Below are positions 20,481 through 31,421 of a stretch of DNA of 64,000 nucleotides, piece after piece. The position numbers were made by a program, and so were the translations under genes. The DNA comes from Schistocerca nitens (lineage: Eukaryota > Arthropoda > Insecta > Orthoptera > Acrididae): positions 532,041,102 to 532,105,101 of the forward strand of contig NC_064616.1 of the NCBI RefSeq assembly GCF_023898315.1, in the 5' to 3' direction. The first letter of the stretch is position 1; every line of letters starts with the position of its first letter. Below the pieces are notes generated by a model. That model did not search any database, had not been told where the DNA came from, and worked only from the letters and a program-made list of their open reading frames with translations.

Positions 20481-21174
20481 TTGATATGAGGATTGACACA
20501 TTGTTGGATGAACCATTCGCAGAAATGTACCCTTGGAGGCCAATCAGCTGCTGATAGTGCCTGCACACACTGTACATGGTACGGAAACAACTGGTTCTCC
20601 CGTAGCACTCTCCATACAGTGACGTGGTCAACGTTACCTTGTACAGCACCAACGTTTCTGACGCTGACATTAGGGTTATCGTCAACTGCACGAAGAATTG
20701 CCTCGTCCATTGCAGGTGTCCTCGTCGTTCTAGGTCTTCCCCAGTCGCGAGTCATAGGCTGAAATGTTCCGTGATCCCTTAGACGGCGATCAATTGCGCC
20801 ACGGCTATTGCCCCGTGCTAATCCATACATCAAATTGGCATCTGCCAACTCCGCATTTGTAAACATTGCACTGACTGCAAAACCACGTTCGTGATGAACA
20901 CTAACCTGTTGATGCTACGTACTAATGTGCTTGATGCTAGTACTGTAGAGCAATGAGTCGCATGTCAACACAAGCACCGAAGTCAACATTACCTTCCTTC
21001 AATTGGGCCAACTGGCGGTGAATCGAGGAAGCACAGTACATACTGACGAAACTAAAATGAGCTCTAACATGGAAATTAAGCGTTTCCGGACACATGTCCA
21101 CATAACATGTTTTCTTTATTTGTGTCTCAGGAATGTTTCCTGAAAGTTTGGCCGTACCTTTCTGTAACACCCTG
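20481..21174 (-). pseudogene. Mariner fragment: 5' TIR and transposase N-terminus
   Basis: Read on the minus strand it starts at 21174 with cagggtgttacagaaagg after TA and includes about 250 bases of leader. It then encodes a transposase N-terminus from about 20866 (MFTNAELADANLMYGLARG ... VDHVTVWRVLRENQLFPYH) to 20481, where it is cut off. The helix-turn-helix region is present and the catalytic domain is missing. It belongs to the same family as 18119-18405, but orientation shows the two cannot be the ends of one simple element. Confidence 0.87.
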
Positions 21175-21299
21175 TAGAGGCAACGTGGCTCAACATTTCT
21201 GCAGGGGACTTCCAACAACTTATTGAGTTCATGCCACATCGATTTGCTGCACTACGCTGGGCAAAAGCCTGTCCGACAGGATATTAGGTGGTGTCCAAT

Positions 21300-21706
21300 C
21301 ACTTGTCACCTCATTGTCTGTATGTATGTAATGTATGTATATAAGTGTGTGTTCCTCATCTCCTCCTGAACTACCCTATCTATTTCAACCGAACTTGGTG
21401 CACGTATCTCTTACTGTCACGCAACAGTCGCTGTGAGGTAAGATCCACCTACCTGTCACAGTTCATCATATATGACGTAATAAACAATGAGATGCGTGAA
21501 AAACTGTCGCATCGCGCTGACATTTAAATGTATTACTGACTGTAATCGCGATAAATTTGGCAGACAGTATCCACATATGCCGCTAAATGTATCTGCAAAA
21601 GCATATCATGGTACCGCACATGGTTCAGGAGATATGTCATAATAACAGATGTGTGAAGAACTGCCACAGTCTATGTCATTTAAATTCATTACTTCTTTTC
21701 TACTAA
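21300..21706. repeat. Diverged tandem repeat, first two units
   Basis: Two successive stretches (about 21440-21570 and 21571-21706) share an ordered set of words: a cagtatccacat-like start, a 'ttcatcatatatgacgt'/'ttcaggagatatgtcat' core and a 'gcgtgaaaaactgtcgca'/'tgtgaagaactgccaca' box, followed by 'catttaaatgtatta'. The unit is about 150-180 bases. A third unit lies beyond the Tc1 remnant. Confidence 0.6.
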
Positions 21707-22830
21707 TTCTACGCTGAGGTGACAAAAGTCATCTAATCTCCTAATATCGTGCCGGATCTCCTTTTCCACAGCGTCGTACAGCAACTCGACGTGGCATGGA
21801 CTCAACAGGACACTGGAAGTCCCCTGAATAAATATTGAACCATGATGTCTCTATATGCGTCCGTAATTGCGAAAGCGCTGCTGGTGTGGGGTTTTGTGCA
21901 CGAGCTGACCTCTCGATTATGTCCCAAAAATATTCGATGGAATTCATGTTGGGCTCCAATTCTCCACAATGTTCTTCAACTCAATCGTGAACAATTGTGA
22001 CCCGGTGCAATGGCGCACTGTCATCCACAAAAATTACATCATTGTTTGGGAACATAACGTTCATGAACGGCTGCAATTGGTCTCCAAGTAGCCAAACATC
22101 CAGAGGACCTAGTCCATTCCATGTAAACATTGTGTGCACAATTATGGAGCCACCACCAGCTTGCACAATGTCTTGTTGACAACTTCAGTCCATGGCTTCG
22201 TGGTATCTGCGTCACACTAACCCTACCACCAGCCGTTACCATCCGAAATCGAGACTCATCTGACCAGGTTACGGTTTTCCAGTCATTAAGGGTCCAACCG
22301 ATATCGTCACAGGCTAAGAGAGGAGCTGCAAGCGATGTCATGCTGCTAGCAAAGGCACTCGCGTCGGTCGTCTGCTGCCATAGCCCATTAACGTCACATT
22401 TGGCCACACTGCCCTAACGGATGCGTTCGTCGTACATTCCACACAGATTTCTGTAGTTATTTCACGCATTGTTGTGTATTAGCGCTGACAACCGTACGCA
22501 AACGCTCTCGGTCGTTGAGTGAAGATCATCAACCACTGCGTCGTCCTTGGTGAGAGGTAAGGCCTGAAATGTGGTACTCTCGCACACTGTTGACGTGGTG
22601 CATCGCGGAATATTGAATTCCCTAACAATTTCCGAGATGCAATGTCCCCTGTGTCTAGCTCCAACTACCATTTCGAGTTCAAAGCCTGTTAATCCCCTTC
22701 ATGCGACCATAATCACGTCGCAAACCTTTTCACATGACTCACTTGAGTACAAATGACAGCTCCTCCAAGGTGTTGCCGTTTAATACCTTACGTACGCGAT
22801 AATACCACAATCTGTACATGTATTGGCGAC
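21707..22830 (-). pseudogene. Tc1-family transposon remnant, degenerate transposase
   Basis: The left end, ctgaggtgacaaaagtcat at about 21715-21733, resembles a Tc1 terminal repeat. The minus strand encodes a transposase in pieces: N-terminal helix-turn-helix (22671-22462, GHCISEIVREFNIPR), catalytic WSDESRF (about 22255-22275), VDDSAPLH where Tc1 has QDNAxxH, and SIEYFWDIIER with the third acidic residue (about 21900-21940). It ends PRRVAVRRC. Two or more frameshifts separate the pieces. The second block has a changed active-site context, so the enzyme is dead. It splits the tandem repeat at 21300-23130. Confidence 0.85.
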
Positions 22831-23130
22831 ACATTTTCAGGCACTATCCACACAGGCCACCGAATTTATCTACAAAAATATATTATTGTATGACTCATAG
22901 TTCAAGGGATATGACGTCATAGATACTGAGACACGCGAAAAGATGCCACATCTTTCATGAAGTTTTAATACATTTATTCTTTACTACGAAAACACTCCAA
23001 TAGTCTAGTCATCTGAAGGAAATCCCTGACACCTTGCAGCACTTTTGGCAGTTTTCAACTGCGAAGCATAAACGTTTGTAGGTGGAAACGATAGCTGTCT
23101 GTAGAGCTATGAGGAGGTGTTGCCATAGAG
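22831..23130. repeat. Diverged tandem repeat, third unit
   Basis: It carries the same word order as the units left of the Tc1 remnant: 'ggcactatccacac', 'ttcaagggatatgacgtcat', 'cacgcgaaaagatgccaca', then 'gttttaatacatttattctttact'. Conservation of the core across three units suggests a satellite-like or Helitron-like family. No coding capacity is evident. Confidence 0.55.
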
Positions 23131-23521
23131 ACGTTTACATAATCACAAAATCGCGTTGTAGAGACGCGAAGCAGCTCCGCCCAGCGTACACAAACTGTCC
23201 GGGATCATGTTTCTTAATGTAGATACTGTTATTATACATTTCTAAATTATGCATATTTCTTTGTACGAATGTTTTTCTTAGTTTCATAGGCGTTTTCATG
23301 AATACATGGAAATGATATATTTTCGATACTTCACTACAAGCGCAATTCATCTTTTGTTTCTAGCCTAACGTATTTCTAGTTTTCACGAATCCAAGCTGAA
23401 CAGATGGTGGTGCATCATGGAAACACTTCAGGAGAACTAGCCGTAGATGAGTTGGGATGGTTAGTAATCATCGCTGCCCTCCTGGATCATAGTTTTTCTT
23501 AATCAATGTTGCTTTGATTAA
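23131..23521. other. Unassigned sequence
   Basis: No gene, RNA or repeat is recognised on either strand between the tandem repeat and the Gypsy B remnant. It may be the unrecognised integrase-side decay of Gypsy B. Confidence 0.4.
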
Positions 23522-24264
23522 TTATAGATCTCCTTTGGTTGATCCCTCCTTCAAGGCTTCTATGGTTTTTACAATTGGTGGATCTTCCCTCTGCTTAGCA
23601 GCAATGCCATTTATTGCGTCTGTGACTAACATTTCATCCACACCGCTGTGTTCCACCAAAGGATTCCTTGAAAGGTAGTCAGCGTCCTTGTCCTTACGTT
23701 CGCATTTGTATACTACTGCCACTTCATGCTCCTGAAACCACAGCGCCCATCTCACCAATTAACCTGACGGATCCTTCAGGCTAATCAGTCACCACACAGA
23801 ATGGTGGTCAGTCACAACAGTGAATGTTTTACCAAATAATAACTATTTTTTTGGTTGCAGAGTAGCTCATCTCGGACTTGAACAGTCGTTTGGAAGCATA
23901 AACTATCACCGTTTCGGAACTTTCCTGAATTTACACCTGTCCTATAACCGCTAGTGCAGACGTGCAGTTCTCTCTCATCATTCTTGTCATACAACAATAG
24001 GACTGGAGAAGATGTCAGTGCCTTCTTAATGAGAAGAAAAAATCTTTCTTGCACTTCCTTCGTGGAAAATTTCGCGTCTCTCTGCAGTAGTTCTTGCAAG
24101 GGACTCGCCTTGGTACGGAAGTCCTTTAAGAATTTCCAGTAGTGCAAGCACATTTCAAGAAAACTTCTCACATCACTAATGTGCAGACTTTTTTCAGTCT
24201 TTGGGTTGATTGCAGAAAACTTAAGGGGGGACACTGGCACAAGTGGTAAAATACCAGTGGTCAC
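23522..24264 (-). pseudogene. Gypsy B pol: RT end and RNase H fragment
   Basis: The minus strand encodes DVRSFLEMCLHYWKFLKDF, ASPLQELLQRDAKFS, then TSSPVLLLYDKNDERELHVCTSGY, where the RNase H Asp of the usual 'HTDASGYG' is replaced by Cys. In another frame follow MVRWALWFQEHEVAVVYK and KDADYLSRNPLVEHS, the RNase H end and the start of the connection to integrase. Order and wording match Ty3/Gypsy pol. The RT catalytic core upstream is missing, cut by the LINE at about 24.3 kb. The region is broken by a frameshift near 23800. Confidence 0.85.
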
Positions 24265-24468
24265 AGGTGTCAGAGGGATGCCTTTTTTACGATAGGGAAG
24301 GGGGAAAGAAAACGAGTTTTAAGATAGATTGGCAGACACACTCAGTTTGAGAAAACAGATGAACAGGAGTGAGATTGTATCATACAGCCTCCATTTAAAC
24401 AGTGTTTAACAGAAAGTAATCAGAAACTGCCAGTTCATCTTCCCCAAAGCAGTTACAATCCCATTAGT

Positions 24469-27400
24469 ATGCAGTATCAGTTATCTTTATTACACCAGAA
24501 CATTCCGGGACTTAGAAATAAAGTTGATGAACTACTCATTTGTATCGATGAAATGAATTCATCTAACCAAATTGACATAATCTGCCTCTCTGAACATCAA
24601 GTGACCACTGATATAGATATGTTAGACATTTCGGGATTTAAGCTAGCTTCCTACTTCTGCAGAGTAGATATGGATGGAGGAGGAGTTGCCACATTTATCA
24701 AAAACTGCCATAAATTCAAGAACATTGACATTAATACATTCTGTTTAGAGCAGCATCTAGAAGCATGTGCAACAGAAGTAGAGTTCCATAACAGATCCTA
24801 TATAATAATAACTATTTACCGAGCACCTGCAGGAAATTATAATCTATTCTTAGATCATCTAAAAGCTCTTTTGGGTTATTTAACAGGAAGAAACAAAGAA
24901 AATTTGATTGCTGGTGACTTTAATACAGATTTTCTAATGCAATCTTCCAGTAAACATTCACTGCAGTTAGTAATGTTGTCTTTCAATCTAACTCACACTG
25001 TAAACTTTCCAACTAGCATCACTAAATCCTCAAGGACAGCCATTGATAACATTTTTATAGACAAATCAAAGGAACAAAATAATATCATAAAACCTGTTAT
25101 AAATGGACTATCAGATCATGACATGCAGCTCCTTGTTTTAGATGTAAATTCTAAGCAGATTATCAAGACTGCTAAATCTGAGTACAGGAGAGTAGTCAAT
25201 CAACCAAAAATTGAGTGTTTTAGAAAACTGCTCAAAGATGTGATCTGGAAAGATGTTTATAGTGCTCATGACATGAATGAAAAATATAACACATTCATGA
25301 ACAATGTCAGTACCATGTTTGAAAACTGTTTTCCTCTAAAAGTTACTCAAATTAAACAGAAGTCTATAATAAAACCATGGATTACACAAGGAATAAAGAT
25401 TTCCTGTAAGACAAAAAGGAAAATGTATCTGTCGACCAAGAATAGCTCCAATGCTGATGATTTAGCTAAATACAAGGAATACTGTAAAACATTAAAAAAA
25501 GTAATTCAGACATCTAAACAAATGCACCACGAGAAGAAGATAGCAATGTCAGGGAACAAAGTAAAAATAATATGGGATATAGTGAAAGAGCAGACTGGTA
25601 GAACCAGAAAGGAACAGGAGCAAATAGCACTGAGGGTAGATGACACATTAGTAACTGATGGGCATAGTGTGGCAAATCTATTTAACAAGTACTTTATATC
25701 CGTTACTGATAGAATGGGACTTCCAGGATCAGTAAATAATGCCCTTGAATATCTGAAACTAGCCTTCACAAATAGCTTCAAGTACATGAATATATCACTC
25801 ACGTCACCAAAAGAAATAACGTCCATAATAAAATCTTTAAAAACAAAGCATTCTAGTGGGTACGATGAAATATCAACAAAGTTAATTAAGGCATGTTCTT
25901 GTGAGTTTAGTACAGTTCTAAGTTACTTGTGTAACCAGTCAATTATAACTGGGACATTTCCTGACTGGCTAAAATATGCAGATGTTAAGCCTCTATTCAA
26001 GAAAGGGGATAAATAGATACCATCAAACTACAGACCGATTTCACTTTTGCCAGCATTCTCAAAAATTTTAGAAAAAGTAATGTACAGGCAGCTGCTCAAC
26101 CATCTGACCTCAAATAACATATTATCAAGAACACAGTTTGGATTTCTGAAGGGTTCTGATATCGAGAAGGCTATTTACACCTACAGTGAAAATGTACTTA
26201 ATTCATTAAATAACAAATTAGAAGCAGCAGGTATTTTCTGTGATTTGTCAAAGGCATTTGATTGTGTGAACCACAACATCCTTTTAAGTAAATTAGAATT
26301 CTATGGTGTCACGGGCAGTGCTGCAAAATGGTTCAAGTCATACCTCACTAACAGGAAACAAAGGGTGTCAGTGCAAGGGACTAGTGAATTAAGTCATCAA
26401 TCATCATCAGAATGGGAAGAAATTACATGTGGTGTCCCACAAGGATCCATCTTAGTGCCATTGCTTTTTCTTGTGTACATTAATGATCTCTCATCAGTTA
26501 CACTGCCAGAAGCAGAGTTCGTTTTGTTTGCAGATGACACAAGTATTGCAATAAATAGTATGTCAAGTGTAGTTCTAGAAAGATCTGCTAATGATATTTT
26601 CATGGATATTAATAAATGGTTTAAAGCCAACTCACTGACATTAAACTTCGAAAAGACTCACTATATGCAATTCAGAACCTGTAAGAGGTTTCCACCCAGC
26701 TTATGCATAAAATAGGAAGAAGAGCAGATAGAAGAGGTTGACAGTCTTAAATTCCTGGGATTACAACATGATAATAAATTCAGTTGGGAAGAGCACACCA
26801 CAGAACTGCAGAAACGCCCTAACAAATCTGTATTTGCAATTCGAGTGTTAGCAGACATAGGCGACATAAAAATGAAAAAGCTTGCATACTTTGCCTACTT
26901 TCATTCCATAACGTCATATGGTATAATATTTTGGGGTAACTCAACAAGTCAAACAAAAGTTTTCAGAGTCCAAAAGCGTGTAATACGTATTATTTGTGGA
27001 GTAAATTCACGGACGTCCTGTAGAAACCTCTTCAAAGAACTGGGTATACTAACTACTGCCTCTCAGTATATTTACTCATTAATGAAATTTGTCCTAAATA
27101 ATATATCTCTTTTTCCACCGAGCGAGGTGGCGCAGTGGTTAGACACTGGACTCGCATTCGGGAGGACGACGGTTCAATCCCGCGTCCGGCCATCCTGATT
27201 TAGGTTTTCCGTGATTTTCCTAAATCACTCCAGGCAAATGCCGGGATGGTTCCTCTGAAAGGGCACGGCCGACTTCCTTCCCCATCCTTCCCTAATCCGA
27301 TGAGACCGATGACCACGCTGTCTGGTCTCCTGCCCCAAAACCAACCAACCAACCAACCTCTTTTTCCAACAAACAGCTCAGTTCATACATACAATACCAG

Positions 27401-27650
27401 GAACAAAAATGATCTGCACAAGGACTTAAAAGCACTTACTTTAGTTCAAAAAGGGGTCCACTACTCAGGAACACTCATCTTCAATAATTTGCCAGTAAAC
27501 ATAAAAAATTTAGTTACAAATAAAGATCAGTTTAAAAGGAGCCTGAAAAATTTACTAGTGGCCAACTCCTTCTACTCCATTCACGAATTTTTAATAGAAA
27601 CAAATGATGTATTGTATATATTCATACTATTAGTATTGTTATTTCAGCTT
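24469..27650 (+). pseudogene. CR1-like endonuclease-reverse transcriptase (three defects)
   Basis: One frame runs from ATG 24469 with two stop codons (TAG 26014-26016 and TAG 26713-26715) and a SINE at about 27118-27356. The apurinic-type endonuclease covers about residues 1-230: LLHQNIPGL, CLSEH, GDFNTDF and LSDHDMQL carry the Asn, Glu, Asp/Asn and Asp/His catalytic positions. RT follows with NYRPISLLPAFSKILEK, CDLSKAFDCVNHNILL, CGVPQGSI and the catalytic FADDTS (about 26530). The C-terminal region has IITSYG-type and TYNTRNK/LPVNIK motifs (about 27390-27530), shared by CR1 LINEs. The enzyme would nick target DNA and copy its own RNA. So few lesions in one frame mark a relatively recent copy. 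Confidence 0.9.
27118..27356 (+). mobile_element. tRNA-derived SINE of a second body type
   Basis: The head 'gaggtggcgcagtggttagacactgg' (box A) and 'ggttcaatccc' (box B) are tRNA-like. The body has 'ttaggttttccgtgatttccc'-type sequence (here with one base changed) and 'gggatggttcctctgaaag', and ends in (aacc)n. Its flanks ctctttttccaac (right) and tctctttttccacc (left) are the target-site duplication. It splits the C-terminal region of the CR1 LINE. Confidence 0.92.
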
Positions 27651-27775
27651 TAAAAAAAAATTGACATGTTCCACATCCACGAGGATCTCCTCAGTATGGA
27701 TCTATGGAACGAAAACTAATCTAATCTAATCTTTACTGTGGGCTGCTTGGTCTGTTTTTCTCCACTCCGGATCTG

Positions 27776-28057
27776 ACAAGGGGAGGCCGCCAATTGTGAA
27801 ATTCAGATTCGATTCATACTGCGCATAATAAAAGCTCATGGCCAGAGGTGTAATGTGGCAAAGCACCAAGATGCACTTCTCACCCGTTGTCGAGAAAATC
27901 GACAGTTAAAAGAAACGTTGCGGTGAAATACTCTCTACGATTACTAATTTTCTACAGCGTCGTGGCGTAGCGGTAAACGCTCGGGTTTGTAATCCGAAAG
28001 CTGCCGGATCGAATCTCGCGCCATGCAACCTTTTTTTTTAGTATTTGTTTTTTGTAA

Positions 28058-28120
<63 letters not shown>

Positions 28121-28940
28121 CCCGGCAATCAGTTGCAACAATTATGCATATAATAAGTTGTTGAAAGTCGTTTGTCGTGGAAAAACTGGCGACTTCTAAC
28201 ATCATTATGTTTTCCGCAAACAAAGTTGTATTTCACAAATGTTATTAATTGTCTTCATAATGTTAACAACGAATAGTTAACGGAAGACGTAGAAACGGTA
28301 TTCCGAAACGAATACGTGTGGCGTAAATCAAACGTTCGAATAACAATAGAGACCCCACGAACACAAATTTGCTGCGCAAGGTATGAAATATAAACTCCGT
28401 TACTCGCTCGTTACACTTGAAGGACAGATGTTGAATGGGCCGAAACGAGCCGCCGCATAACAGAGTAGTTGCCTGCTAACTTCAAAAGAAGGTAGATGCG
28501 GTCCCTAGCGCAACTTATAACATCGTCGAAAATCCGTGCGGACGGGAGAGCTTTGGTACACCCTGTTAAAAAAACGGAAAAATGGAGGGGGTACAATTGG
28601 AGAGCGATCCGCCTTCACCAACATGCATAAGCAATTCATTAATAGTTTATATACATATATTTGAATTACAAAAAATAAAAAAAAAATGCATGGCGCGAGA
28701 TTCGATCCGGTGACCTTCGCATTACGGACCCGAGCGCTTACCGCTACGCCACGACGCTGTAGAAAAAGTTCTACTCGTAGAGAGTATTTCACCGCAACGG
28801 TTTCTTTTAACTGTCGATTTTCTCGACAACGGCTGAGAAGTGCATCTTGGTGCTTTGCCACATTACACCTCTGGCCATGAGCTTTTATTATGCACAGTAT
28901 GAATCGAATCTGAATTTCACAATTGGCGGCCTCCCCTTGT
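27776..28940. mobile_element. Long inverted-repeat (foldback-like) element with tRNA-like arms
   Basis: Arms 27776-28026 and 28688-28940 are inverted repeats of about 250 bases with roughly 90% identity by eye, starting acaaggggaggccgcc. The inner end of each arm contains a tRNA-like segment with box A 'gtggcgtagcggtaa', box B 'ggatcgaatct' and a threonine-type anticodon loop (TGT in one arm, CGT in the other). The spacer holds (TA)n and no coding frame. No target duplication was identified. It could be a non-autonomous foldback DNA transposon or two SINE-like copies in inverted orientation. Confidence 0.8.
28062..28117. repeat. (TA)n microsatellite
   Basis: An uninterrupted AT dinucleotide run of more than 50 bases in the spacer of the inverted-repeat element. 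It is self-complementary and could extrude as a cruciform together with the arms. Confidence 0.97.
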
Positions 28941-29690
28941 GAAAGCAAAGAAAATAGCCGCAGAATGGCTGTCACTCCACAATGTTGTTCCTCGACCAGA
29001 CCAGATCCTATAGGCAGTTCCGTATGAGCTTCCCTCCTTATGTTGTCCTTAGTGATAGAGTATGATTCTTCATCAGCAACACTAAGCTGTCCTTCCTGTC
29101 CTACGCACATACCTTTAAGGATGAGCTGTGGCCGCTCATGTCAGTTAGTGATCCAAAGTTCTCCTTGACCAACTATAATGCTCATGATCATCGGTGGCAT
29201 GTAGATTTCTTTGTGAGCCTGAGTAGCGTTTTGCAGTCAACGAGAACTTTACAGTTTAACTGAGCATCTCGATTGGCAACTGGAACTCTCCCATTGATGG
29301 CGAGATAACAGTACCTTCAATCGAAAACAGCTACCCAGATCGATCTTCGTTATTTGTGCTTGCTGGAATAACATTGTCAGTCTGAAGCACTAATCTTCCA
29401 CAATCTTTGACTCCTTGTGATGCATGCAAGACGCCCCATCCGAGAATAATATTATGACAACACTCAGTTAAGCAGACAACACTGAATGGCTGTGTTATTT
29501 CATTGATAGTTATTCTTTCAAAACATTTTCCTTTAGGCTGGATGTATTTCCCATTTGCGACCTTTAGCACAATCGCTGCGGTATCACAGGACATTGTTAC
29601 TTCAGCTGACAACGATAAGCATACAAATGTGCAAAAAAGGAAGTCCCCCCGAGTCGACTAGCACCCAGACAGACCATCGATAATGACCTC
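28941..29690 (-). pseudogene. Gypsy B protease and linker fragment
   Basis: The minus strand encodes WVLVDSGG at about 29655-29675, an aspartic protease active site (Asp-Ser-Gly), then VMSC-type and VANGKYIQPKGKCFERITI segments. NIILGWGVLHA follows at about 29410-29450, matching the ILG-D closure of retropepsins, with the last Asp replaced by Gly. Downstream frames to about 28945 resemble the linker before RT, with several stops. It is separated from the RT/RNase H part by the inverted-repeat element and the CR1 LINE. Confidence 0.75.
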
Positions 29691-29838
29691 AGAGGTTTCC
29701 TGACATCTTTGTTACTGTCGTCCATGGAGGATTTTCATCTGTGGTAGCCTCACCACCACTAATGATCGCCTTGCACGGTTTTCCCGATGTTGGCAGCTAG
29801 GCTAGCGGCTGGTATCTCTGTATAGCGTCAGGGAATGG

Positions 29839-30490
29839 TTAGGGCGTGTTGGGAAGCGACCTTGTCTGGGGTACGGGGATGGGCTTTGTCGGACAGGTCG
29901 ACTGCAGTCGTCTGCTGTTGACTGGTGTCAAAACTGTTGTGATGGGTGACGTCTTTAAGCGTAATAGTTTTCTAAAACATGCCTTCTTTAGCTGCACCAA
30001 CATACAATGTGTCCAGGGCATCTTACAGTGGGAACACTCTGGCATGTTGTCCTTTGTCCTCCAGATGTGTCTTCTTGCACTTGCTGTTGGAATTGATTGA
30101 CCTGCATTGGTCGAGTATTGGGTTGTCATTTGATGGCTGCGAGCTGGCCAAGTCCATTCTTCTTGGGGCATTCAGATGGTGATTGAAAGCAGTGATAAAT
30201 ATTGATACACCTCTTCTTAAACAATCCCAGTTAACTTCTGGAGTACCAGGTCAACATTCATGACAGCTGTATCTTGCTTGCATGGTCTGACAGTTCTAGT
30301 TGTCATAAAATGCTGTATCTCTTCTCTTATATTGTGGTGTATGAGAGAGGCGAGGTCACAGTGGCCTTCTGCATCTACCATAGGGCCCACATTCGGGAGT
30401 GGGTCAGACTTCTTTCATACACTTTTTTCTGTTGCATTCCCTCAATGCACTGGCACCTCTTTATGAATTCCTCAGATGTTGGGACTTTTA
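29839..30490 (-). pseudogene. Gypsy B gag, C-terminal part
   Basis: The minus strand carries VPTSEEFIKRCQCIEGMQQKK at about 30420-30485, a Gypsy gag segment, and continues in broken frames to about 29839. There CSHCKMPWTHC is a rearranged Cys/His cluster that could be a remnant zinc knuckle. The gag frame is cut at 30490/30491 by the LTR of Gypsy A and reappears at 41456 on its other side. Confidence 0.65.
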
Positions 30491-30905
30491 TGTTGTGTCT
30501 AGGAATCCTGCATACTCAGTTTGCTAGAAAAACAACCAAACAACTCGTATTAATGAGCTTTTTTTATAATGAGACAAGTACAAATACTTAACTTGGATAG
30601 GTCTGTCACAAGCAAAGGGTGACATAAAAAATAATCAGTCTTCTTCAGAATAGACAAATACAAGACTGTGCTAGGTAGAGATTGCTAAAGATAGAGGCTA
30701 TGATGCGTCAGCTAACGAAGTGGCTAACATTGAATCTGCTATCGAAGTGGGCTGCCACCAGTCGCACACGGCACTTAAGTCGTCTTCCCCTAGGGGACGC
30801 TGCTGTCACATTGTCGTCCTGGAGGGAGGTAGGTCAGCACGCGATTGGCTGACCTTTTCTCTGTCGTTCCCAACTGACGTGCGGCGATGACTCTACACCG
30901 TAACA
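30491..30905 (-). repeat. Gypsy A 3' LTR
   Basis: It begins tgttgtgtct and ends ctgtaaca-type (here ccgtaaca), that is TG...CA, and aligns along its length with 41068-41455. This copy is 415 bases, longer by small indels. On its inner side (30906-30921) the minus strand reads ctttggggcggaggaa, a purine-rich tract suited to prime plus-strand synthesis. Confidence 0.93.
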
Positions 30906-31403
30906 TTCCTCCGCCCCAAAGCGATGGACCGTCGTCATGTATGGAGCACGACAACGAGCGGGGGGGGGGGGGGGGCAGGTGCGTGGATGCTCTGATGCAC
31001 CAGGAGCTGTGGTTACAGGGGACGTCAGACTTACGGTCCTGCCCCGCGATCCGGCCTTCGCTCTCGTGGAAACCTCCCCCGGAGAATGCCCAGAATGGTA
31101 TGTGTTCTCCTCCTGAGGACAATACCAAGATGTAGAAGGTGCCGGTCGCTGCGGCGTGGGCGGGTACGGCTCCATCGGTAGGACGAGAGGCTGCAGAGGA
31201 CGAGAAGGCTCTGTCTTCATGGGGGCGTCCCACAGTGTCGTGACGACACCGTCTGGTGGCTGCTGTGGCAGCACTGTCCTCAGGATCCGTGAATCTGGAG
31301 GTAGAGATACAGAAGGATCACCGTGCACATGACTGGCGAATCTGATTGTGATGTCGGCGCTGCAAGCCGTCTGTGCCTGAAATGAGATACACGCATACGC
31401 CAA
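30906..31403 (-). pseudogene. Gypsy A pol C-terminal tail
   Basis: A Pro/Ser/Thr-rich minus-strand frame follows the integrase remnant and reaches the polypurine tract. Its STSWYCPQEEN ... HSGHSPGEVSTRAKAG section is recognisable by eye as the C-terminal tail seen after integrase in some insect Gypsy elements, though this is a memory-based call. A G run at 30961-30976 causes length uncertainty. No envelope gene is seen. Confidence 0.5.
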
Positions 31404-31421
31404 GTCGTCAAAGTATCTCGC

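Larger units (their letters stand above)
24290..27733 (+). mobile_element. CR1-clade LINE, near full length of ORF2
   Basis: A plus-strand non-LTR element with endonuclease and reverse transcriptase. Its 3' terminus is a short microsatellite, (taatc)n at about 27714-27733, without poly(A), as is typical of CR1/L2-type LINEs. The exact 5' end is not resolved; the stretch 24265-24468 is probably its 5' leader. It interrupts Gypsy B between the RT and protease portions. A SINE lies inside near the 3' end. Confidence 0.85.

Noticed and set aside
27944-28223. Reading frames across the (TA)n run
   Set aside because: They are Tyr-Ile repeats generated by the microsatellite.
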